A model generated the notes under the pieces. That model worked only from the letters and a program-made list of their open reading frames with translations, searched no databases and had not been told where the DNA came from. From assembly GCA_003435055.1 (NCBI GenBank), contig QUMM01000012.1, positions 1 through 64,000 on the forward strand: a DNA stretch of 64,000 nucleotides, written 5' to 3'. The DNA comes from Lachnospiraceae bacterium OF09-6 (GTDB lineage: Bacteria > Bacillota > Clostridia > Lachnospirales > Lachnospiraceae). Shown in pieces: positions 57,153 through 64,000 of this stretch (position 1 is the stretch's first letter; the number at the start of each line of letters is the position of its first letter). The translations under genes were made by a program, and so were the position numbers.

Positions 57153-58734
57153 AATACAGCAGTTAAAGGTACCGCTGAATTATAATGAAGCATTTTTACG
57201 TAAAGAGATTGCCAGAAAACTAAAAATCCAGGCTTCGGATATCAAAGAATTACGGGTTCGCAAACAGTCTCTGGATGCCAGGAAAAAGCCAGATTTATAT
57301 TATGTACTGACGGTAGACTTCTGTCTGGCAAAAGAGCAGCAGGTTTTGAAAAAAAAGCAGCATATAACCATTAGTCAGGTTACGGGTTCTCCATATCAGA
57401 TGCCAGAGGGGGGAAGTGAAACGCTTCCTCATCGCCCGGTAATTGCCGGGTTTGGCCCTGCCGGTCTTTTCTGTGCGCTGCTGCTGGCAAGAGCAGGTTA
57501 CTGTCCGCTGGTGCTGGAGCGGGGAGCTGATGTGGATCAAAGAACTACAGCGGTAGAACAATTCTGGAAAAATGGAATTCTGGACACGGAATCGAACATA
57601 CAGTTCGGGGAAGGCGGCGCTGGTACGTTTTCCGATGGAAAACTGAATACACTGGTAAAAGATGCCTGTGGGAGAAATCACTATGTATTAAAAACCTTCG
57701 TAGAAGCCGGTGCTGACCCGGATATTTTATATGTGAACAAACCACATATCGGAACGGATGTACTTAGAAATGTAGTAAAACATATTCGACAGGAGATTCT
57801 TTCTCTTGGAGGCGAAGTACGTTTTGGATGTAAGGTTACCGATCTGAAAATCAAAGATCAGCAGCTTGCCGGTGTCTGTGTAAATCATACCGAAGAGATC
57901 CCATGTGAAGCACTGGTTCTGGCCATTGGCCATAGTGCAAGGGATACCTTTGCCATGCTTCATGAACATCAGGTTCTGATGCAGCCCAAGTCTTTTGCGG
58001 TGGGACTTCGGATTGAACATCCACAGTCTATGATTAATCTGTCCCAGTATGGGCAGGAGCACCATCCGTTGCTTGGAGCAGCCAATTATAAAGTGACCAG
58101 AAAACTGGCAAATGGACGAGGCGTCTATTCCTTCTGTATGTGTCCGGGCGGTTACGTGGTAAATGCTTCTTCAGAAGAAGGACGCCTGGCGGTAAATGGT
58201 ATGAGCTACCGGGCCAGAGACAGCCGCAATGCCAACAGCGCTATGATCGTAACGGTAACACCGGATGACTTTGGCCATGCAGGAGTACTGGGCGGAATTG
58301 AATTTCAGAGAGATCTGGAGAAAGCAGCCTGGCAGGCCGGCAACGGAAAGGTGCCTGTGCAGTTATTGGGAGATTTCTGTGAAAACAGAACATCCACGGG
58401 ACTTGGCGATGTGACACCTTGTATCAAAGGAAACTGGCAGTTTGGCAATTTAAGAGAAGTACTTCCGGAAATCATCAGTCAGTCTCTGATCGAAGGGGTA
58501 CATGGATTTGAACGGCAGATTCATGGATTTTCCAGATCAGATGCGCTGTTTTCCGGTGTAGAATCCAGGACTTCCTCTCCAGTACGTATTGTACGTGATG
58601 AGCGGTTCCTGTCCAGTCTGACAGGGCTATATCCTTGCGGAGAGGGCGCCGGATATGCCGGAGGAATCACCTCTGCAGCCATGGATGGCATGAAAGTTGC
58701 TGAGGCAGTCATCAAAAAATATAGGAAAAATTAA
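57145..58734 (+). CDS. Uncharacterised FAD-dependent dehydrogenase (COG2509-like)
   Basis: 529 residues from ATG 57145, chosen because AAGGAG lies 6 bases upstream. The longer frame from 57091 runs inside the previous gene. An N-terminal domain of about 90 residues with many basic residues (RKEIARKLKI) precedes the FAD motif VIAGFGPAGLFCALLLARAG. QFGEGGAGTFSDGKL and the C-terminal PCGEGAGYAGGI are family segments. Substrate unknown. It overlaps the BaiN-like gene, suggesting joint expression. Confidence 0.85.
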   Translation: MIRIQQLKVPLNYNEAFLRKEIARKLKIQASDIKELRVRKQSLDARKKPDLYYVLTVDFCLAKEQQVLKKKQHITISQVTGSPYQMPEGGSETLPHRPVIAGFGPAGLFCALLLARAGYCPLVLERGADVDQRTTAVEQFWKNGILDTESNIQFGEGGAGTFSDGKLNTLVKDACGRNHYVLKTFVEAGADPDILYVNKPHIGTDVLRNVVKHIRQEILSLGGEVRFGCKVTDLKIKDQQLAGVCVNHTEEIPCEALVLAIGHSARDTFAMLHEHQVLMQPKSFAVGLRIEHPQSMINLSQYGQEHHPLLGAANYKVTRKLANGRGVYSFCMCPGGYVVNASSEEGRLAVNGMSYRARDSRNANSAMIVTVTPDDFGHAGVLGGIEFQRDLEKAAWQAGNGKVPVQLLGDFCENRTSTGLGDVTPCIKGNWQFGNLREVLPEIISQSLIEGVHGFERQIHGFSRSDALFSGVESRTSSPVRIVRDERFLSSLTGLYPCGEGAGYAGGITSAAMDGMKVAEAVIKKYRKN

Positions 58735-58810
58735 GGATTCGAACCTATACATTTGATAGGGTTTATGATAATATATTTTTGATTATCATGCCGGGAATGC
58801 AAAAAATGAT

Positions 58811-59524
58811 ATGAAATATACCATCAAAGAACTGCCTGCAGACCAGCGTCCTTATGAGAAATGCAGCCGCTATGGCTGCGATTCTTTAAGCGATGCAGAG
58901 CTGCTGGCTGTCATTTTACGCACAGGAACAGGTGGCAGCACATCGGTGGACCTGGCGTGTGAAATATTACAAAAGTCCGGAGGAGAAGATTTGTCCGGAC
59001 TGTACAAAATCAGTATTCCTGAACTTTGTCAGATAAAGGGAATCGGAAAAGTAAAGGCACTGCAGATCAAGTGCATCGCAGAACTCTCCAGGAGAATGGC
59101 CAAAGCCGGAGCAAGAAAAAAGCATCCTTTTGGCAGTGCACTGGAGATTGCCGAATACTATATGGAAGATTTTCGTCATTCTGATCAGGAACATGTATTT
59201 GTGATGTCTTTTGATACCAAAGGACATCTCCTGGGAGATAAAATTATTACAAAAGGTACCGTGAATCAGTCACTGATTACGCCAAGAGAAGTCTATCTGG
59301 AAGCCATGCATAATCATGCAGCATACATTATTCTGCTGCATAATCATCCAAGTGGTGATGCGACTCCCAGTCAGGAGGATGTTGCAATTACCACGCGTAT
59401 GGCTCAGGCTGGAAGCATTCTTGGAATTCCGCTGATGGATCACATTATTCTTGGTAATCAGTGCTATTATAGTTTCTGTGAACATCATGCATTCACAGAC
59501 GAGGAGACACCAGACGGTACGTAA
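58811..59524 (+). CDS. radC: RadC family protein (JAB domain)
   Basis: 237 residues. An N-terminal helix-hairpin-helix region (IPELCQIKGIGKVKALQ) precedes the JAB/MPN domain with LLHNHPSGDATPSQED, the zinc motif, and DHIILGNQCYYSF at the end. The old DNA-repair assignment is not supported experimentally and the true function is unknown. It commonly sits just before mreB in Firmicutes, as here. Confidence 0.94.
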   Translation: MKYTIKELPADQRPYEKCSRYGCDSLSDAELLAVILRTGTGGSTSVDLACEILQKSGGEDLSGLYKISIPELCQIKGIGKVKALQIKCIAELSRRMAKAGARKKHPFGSALEIAEYYMEDFRHSDQEHVFVMSFDTKGHLLGDKIITKGTVNQSLITPREVYLEAMHNHAAYIILLHNHPSGDATPSQEDVAITTRMAQAGSILGIPLMDHIILGNQCYYSFCEHHAFTDEETPDGT

Positions 59525-59541
59525 AAAACAAGGGGTAAAAC

Positions 59542-60567
59542 ATGGCATTTCATCATGCACTTGGTATAGATTTTGGTACAGACACCATCAAAATCTGTGA
59601 TAAAAAAAATCGATTTACAGTCTGTGAAAAAAATATGATAGCGATCCGTGATGAAAAAAGGGTGATTGCTATTGGAGATGCGGCTTATGAGATGTTTGAA
59701 AAGACACCCATGAATGTCAGAGCCGCCTGTCCCATGGCCCGCGGGGTGATTGCAGAAGCCAGAAATGCGGAGATCGTCTTATCACATCTGTTAAAAAAAC
59801 ACAAGTCTATTCTGTCCGGCCGTCCTGCCATATTTATAGCGGTACCGCGGGATATTTCTGCTGTAGAGAAAAGGGCTTATTACACCGTATTGATCAATAT
59901 TGTTCCGGAGAACAAGATCTATCTGGTAGACAAGGGCATTGCGGATAATCTGGGTGTAGGAGTCTCTATGGATTCTCCAAGAGCCAGTATGCTGGTGAAT
60001 ATGGGAGCGGGAACGACAGAAGTATCTGTGGTTGCCGGAGGAAAGATCCTGATTAGTAAGACGCTTCAGATTGGAGGCGACCAGCTGGATGAGGACATCA
60101 TTACCATGTGTCGCCGTATGTTCCATATTCATATTGGAAAGAAGACGGCAGTCCGGTTGAAGACGGCTTTGGCTTATGTAGGAGATGGACCGGCCAATTC
60201 TATGGTAGTGTATGGTATCAGTACGGTCTCAGGACATCCAATGACTGCAGAGGTTACTTCTATGGCAGTCAGTATCTGTATGGAACATACCATTCAGATG
60301 ATTGCAGAAGAATTGCGTGGCATGATCGACCGGCTTCCGCCGCAGTTCCATCAGGATATTCTGGAGGCAGGTTTTTGCCTTATAGGAGGCTCTGCCATGA
60401 TATTTAATCTGTCTGATTATTTCCGCAGACAGGTTCATGTACCGGTGTCTCTGGTTCCAGAGCCTGGACTGACGACCTTACGGGGAATTCAGGCAATTAT
60501 GAATCAAAAAGATCTGGTGAAAAACTATACTTATTCTTTGCGGGATCTGACAGGAAGTTTTATATAA
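59542..60567 (+). CDS. mreB: MreB/Mbl family rod-shape actin homologue
   Basis: 341 residues, actin-fold protein with phosphate loop GIDFGTDTIKI near the N-terminus, LVNMGAGTTEVSVV and CLIGGSAMI. It polymerises under the membrane and guides the elongation machinery. The first phosphate loop reads GTDTIKI where GTANTLVY is more usual, so this is a divergent MreB. It begins the mreB-mreC-mreD-mrdA cluster after AAGGGGTAAAAC. Confidence 0.88.
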   Translation: MAFHHALGIDFGTDTIKICDKKNRFTVCEKNMIAIRDEKRVIAIGDAAYEMFEKTPMNVRAACPMARGVIAEARNAEIVLSHLLKKHKSILSGRPAIFIAVPRDISAVEKRAYYTVLINIVPENKIYLVDKGIADNLGVGVSMDSPRASMLVNMGAGTTEVSVVAGGKILISKTLQIGGDQLDEDIITMCRRMFHIHIGKKTAVRLKTALAYVGDGPANSMVVYGISTVSGHPMTAEVTSMAVSICMEHTIQMIAEELRGMIDRLPPQFHQDILEAGFCLIGGSAMIFNLSDYFRRQVHVPVSLVPEPGLTTLRGIQAIMNQKDLVKNYTYSLRDLTGSFI

Positions 60568-60576
60568 GAGGTTATT

Positions 60577-61436
60577 ATGAAGAAAAATACAATGGAAGAA
60601 CACACCAAAAGTAAATTAATTCTATTCTTTTTATCTTTATTTTGCGGCATTATGATTATCGTAAGTTTTGCGCTGGAATTCACAGACAGTCCGGTGAAAG
60701 ATGTAGTTGGCGTGGTACTGACGCCGATACAGAGCGGTATCAATCATGTGGGGGATGGTTTTCCGGAAAGATGGATTATTTTGAGGACAACCTGAAGCTG
60801 GCAGCCCAGAACGAAGAGCTTCAAAGCCAGGTAGATCAGCTTACTGTTGAGAATACCCAGCTTCTGCAGGATAAAGATGAGTTAAACAGCCTGCGGGATC
60901 TGTATGAACTGGATCATAAGTATGAGACTTATGAAAAAGTGGGAGCAAGAGTGATTTCTAAAGACGACAGCTCCAACTGGTTTAATACCTTTACGATTGA
61001 CAAAGGATCCAATGACGGACTGGCCGTGGATATGAATGTGATGGCCGGTTCCGGTCTGGTCGGAATCATCACGGACGTGGGACCGAACTGGGCAACGGTT
61101 CGTTCTATTATAGATGATTACAGTAACGTCAGTGCACAGATCAGTGAAACAGAAGATACCTGTATCATTGCCGGAGATCTTTCTCTGACCGATGAAGGAA
61201 CAGTGCGTCTGGTAAAGCTGAATGATCCAGACTCTAAGGTTAAAGTGGGAGATACGGTAGTGACCTCCCAGATCAGTGACATTTTTCTTCCGGGAATTCT
61301 GATCGGATACGTATCGGAGATCGGAGTGGATTCCAACAATCTGACTCATTCCGGTCTGGTATCTACCGTCGTAGATTTTAAGGACATCAAAGAAGTTCTG
61401 GTGATTAAGAATCTGAAGCAGAAGGCAGAATCATAG
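60577..61436 (+). CDS. mreC: Rod shape-determining protein MreC (frameshifted in this sequence)
   Basis: About 286 residues after correction. One N-terminal membrane helix (about 12-34), a coiled coil (about 70-110, NEELQSQVDQLTVENTQ) and the beta-rich extracytoplasmic domain. The frame breaks at the G-run 60750-60754: restoring one G changes GDGFPERWI to GGWFSGKMDYFEDNLK and joins both parts. It links MreB to the periplasmic-side synthases. Confidence 0.9.
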
Positions 61437-61452
61437 GGTTGGAGGATAGAAG

Positions 61453-61983
61453 ATGAGAACGAACGTAAGTATTTTTTTCCTGATGCTGATCTGTCTGCTT
61501 CTCCAGTGTACGTTAATGCCGGCTATATCCATTGCATCTATTACACCAAACCTGATGATTTCTTTTACGGTATCATTTGGTCTGATGCGTGGAAAAAAGT
61601 CGGGTATGCTCATCGGATTTTTTTCCGGGCTGTTGATGGATCTGCTGTGCATGGTGCTTGGCTATTATGTGATTGGCTTCCGTGCCTTTATCTATATGTA
61701 TATCGGGTATCTGTGCGGGTACTGTTATCAGATATTTTATGATGATGATGTAAAAATGCCGGTTCTCCTGACAGCCGCAGGTGATCTGGCTTATGGATTG
61801 ATTGTCTATGTGGCACAGTTCCTATTGAGGGGGAGAGTTGATTTCTTTTTTTATTTAAAGCGGATTATCATTCCAGAGATGATCTATACCGTTTTAGTAA
61901 CTTTAGTGCTTTATCGAGTTTTTCTGTTTCTGAATAAGAAAATAGAAAAAACGGCAAAAAGGAGTGTAGACAGCTTTGTTTAA
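61453..61983 (+). CDS. mreD: Rod shape-determining protein MreD
   Basis: 176-residue membrane protein with about five hydrophobic helices, including LIGFFSGLLMDLL (MreD-typical) and a basic C-terminus. It has a ribosome binding site (TTGGAGGATAG) and its stop overlaps the mrdA start by 8 bases. It stabilises the MreBC/PBP2 elongation complex. Confidence 0.9.
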   Translation: MRTNVSIFFLMLICLLLQCTLMPAISIASITPNLMISFTVSFGLMRGKKSGMLIGFFSGLLMDLLCMVLGYYVIGFRAFIYMYIGYLCGYCYQIFYDDDVKMPVLLTAAGDLAYGLIVYVAQFLLRGRVDFFFYLKRIIIPEMIYTVLVTLVLYRVFLFLNKKIEKTAKRSVDSFV

Positions 61984-64000
61984 AAAACTTAAGAAAATTC
62001 TTTCACGATTTTTTCAGTCACGATCAGTGATTTTATCCATTCTGCTGGTTGTGATGGCGTTTGTGCTGGTTCGCCGGTTATTTGATCTGCAGATCATCAA
62101 CGGAGAATCTTATCAGGATAATTATAATCTTCAGATTACCCGGGAGACCACGATTCCAAGTACCAGAGGATGCATCTATGACAGTGACGGTAATCTGCTG
62201 GCCTATAATAAGCTGGCCTATGACGTGACTTTTCGGGATGTGGGAAGCTATGAAACCACCAGAGAAAAGAACCTGACCATCAACGGATATCTGTATCAGA
62301 TCATGCAGATTCTGTATGCCAACGGTGATGATGTGTATACAGATTTTGCTATCAGGATCAATGATGCGGGAGAATATGAATATACAAAAAGTGGTACCAA
62401 TCTGCTTCGTTTCCGTGCCGATGTATACGGACAGTCAGACCCGGCGGATATGACACCTGCCCAGAAAGCAGTGTCTGCGGAGGACATGGTAAAGGAACTG
62501 GGTGGAGATGGTGATTATGGATTCTGGGTAATCTTAGATTCTCTGGAGAAGCCTTATACGGCAGAAGAACTGGCTCAGTATGGTCTTCCGGAGACATTGT
62601 CACAGGAGGATGCCCTGAAGATCATCGCCATGCGAAGTGCCATCAATCAGAACAACTATCAGAAGTATATCTCTACCACAATTGCAAAGGATATTTCGGA
62701 TAAGTCCATGTCCAGTCTGATGGAGAGTAAGGGCTATTACGTTGGAGTAGACGTTGAGGAGAGTTCCATCCGTGTATACAACGAAAGCCTGTATTATGCA
62801 AATATCATTGGATATACCGGTAAGATCTCGGCAGAAGAAATTCAGTCACTGAATACCGATTCTGGAGAGAACAAGTACGATACCACAGATATCGTTGGTA
62901 AGGCTGGGCTGGAGCAGTACTATGAAAAAGAGCTTCAGGGTGTGGACGGCAAGAAAACGGTCTACGTAAACAACCTTGGTAAGGTTCTAAAGGAAGACTC
63001 ACAGGTAGATCCACAGACCGGTGATGATATCTATCTGACTCTGAAGACGGACTGGCAGAAAGCCGGTTATCAGCTGCTGGAGCAGTACGTTGCCGGAATT
63101 GTGTGGTCAAATACATGGGATTATAAAGAATTTGATAATTCTCAGGTAGGTACCAATGAGATTGTTATTCCGGTTTATGATATTTACTATGCATTATTTG
63201 AGAATAATGTACTGAGTGTATCCCATCTGCGTTCCAGTGAAGCAACAGAGCTGGAGAAAAAGGTCTACAATATGTTCCTGGATAAGAAGGAACAACTGTT
63301 TGCAGACCTGAAAGCAGAACTGTTATCTGATTCGGCAAAGCCTTACAGTGAATTGAGCAAAGAGATGCAGGCTTATATCACCTATCTGCTGGATACAACA
63401 ATGACAGAACTTGGCATTATCCGGGAAGATGCTATCGATACTACAGACAGCACCTATCTGGCCTGGACCAATGATGAAAGCATCAGTCTGCGGGATTATC
63501 TGACTTATGCGATCTCGAAAGACTGGATGGACATAACCCAGATCAGTACGGATACCCAGTTCCTGGACAGCGACGAGATCTTCTCCAGTCTGTGTGATTA
63601 TCTGTCGGAGTATGTGACAGACGATAACAACTTCAGCAAGATCGTATACCGCTATATGATCGAAAACGACCAGTTAAGCCCACAGATCGAATGTCAGCTG
63701 TTGTATGATCAGGGCATTCTGGAACCGGATGATGCCACCTATCAGGGCTTGGTGATGGCAGTGTCTATTCCTTTGATTTTATCAAGAATAAGATCTATAA
63801 TCTGGAGATCAAACCGGCATCACTGGGATTATCACCGTGCTCCGGTTCCATGGTTATCACAGACCCGAACAATGGTAATGTACTGGCATGTATTTCTTAT
63901 CCTGGTTATGACAACAATCGTCTGGCCAATGATATGGATGAGGAGTACTTCTCGGAACTGGTAACAGACAAGTCCAGTCCGTTTTATAATAAAGCGACTC
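61976..64000 (+). CDS. mrdA: Penicillin-binding protein 2 (elongation transpeptidase), frameshifted and cut by the window end
   Basis: Signal-anchor helix (about 16-37) followed by the PBP dimerisation domain with TTIPSTRGCIYDSDGNLLAYN (cited in part: STRGCIYDSDGNLLA), GKAGLEQYYEKELQG and a long acidic insertion. The frame breaks near 63751: the correct continuation DGSVYSFDFIKNK ... DPNNGNVLACISYPGYDNNRL lies in another frame and runs to 64000. The catalytic SxxK is beyond the window. At least 675 residues are present here. Confidence 0.9.

Noticed and set aside
58736..58760. GGTTCGAATCC on the minus strand, like a tRNA T-arm
   Set aside because: Only three pairs of the T-stem form, and no acceptor, D or anticodon arms can be found next to it.

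Overview
The window looks like a chromosomal segment of an acetogenic, sporulating, low-GC Gram-positive bacterium of the Lachnospiraceae, closest in flavour to Blautia. The reasons are a Wood-Ljungdahl carbonyl-branch operon, Rex and AdhE redox control, sporulation genes (yqfC/yqfD, a spoVB-like gene, tepA), strong AGGAGG ribosome binding sites and TTGACA/TATAAT promoters. The genus is inferred from gene content only. No phage, insertion sequence, CRISPR array, rRNA or tRNA was seen.

Layout. Positions 1-12083 hold a carbon monoxide dehydrogenase/acetyl-CoA synthase operon: a His-rich protein and a CooT-type protein (both putative nickel handlers), cooC, acsA, a second cooC, acsB, then after an internal promoter and a long leader hairpin acsD, acsC, acsE and acsV. 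Positions 12211-14371 hold a DUF3786 gene and the folate enzymes fchA and folD. Fhs, the methylene-THF reductase and formate dehydrogenase are not in this window. Positions 14476-15282 encode a secreted NlpC/P60-like protein. Next come a promoter, a cobalamin riboswitch with no recognisable structural gene behind it, a terminator, and adhE under its own promoter with a near-perfect Rex operator. Positions 18628-21971 form a 2-oxoglutarate module: Re-type citrate synthase, a FadR-type GntR regulator and NADP-isocitrate dehydrogenase, with a 36-bp palindrome over the promoter.

The remaining 42 kb is mostly housekeeping: an ABC-F ATPase (minus strand), aspartokinase, Rex, NAD(P)HX dehydratase, alanine racemase, a MazF toxin without a visible antitoxin, a CBS/CorC protein, YebC, a CFI-box protein, a structured repeat at 31332-31525, TepA, UppP, FtsK/SpoIIIE, an NfnAB-like pair, RlmH, DUF2284, yqfC-yqfD-phoH-ybeY, a DUF3048 protein, a SpoVB-type flippase, ProB, DUF896, a fused 5-formyl-THF cyclo-ligase/MiaB, MutS, MutL, MiaA, a PLP enzyme, two flavoproteins, RadC, MreBCD and the start of PBP2.

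How it fits together. The operon needs nickel, Fe-S clusters, a corrinoid and folate. The window encodes nickel chaperones, the corrinoid activator AcsV, two folate enzymes and a B12 riboswitch. NADH disposal (AdhE, sensed by Rex) and ferredoxin/NADPH balance (NfnAB-like) are encoded nearby.

Quality warning. Nine genes (adhE, the ABC-F gene, nnrD, spoVB-like, proB, mutS, mutL, mreC, mrdA) are broken by single-base indels, nearly all deletions, although both halves keep conserved family sequence. Several are normally essential, so uncorrected sequencing errors are the likeliest cause. I annotate each as one gene and give the break position.
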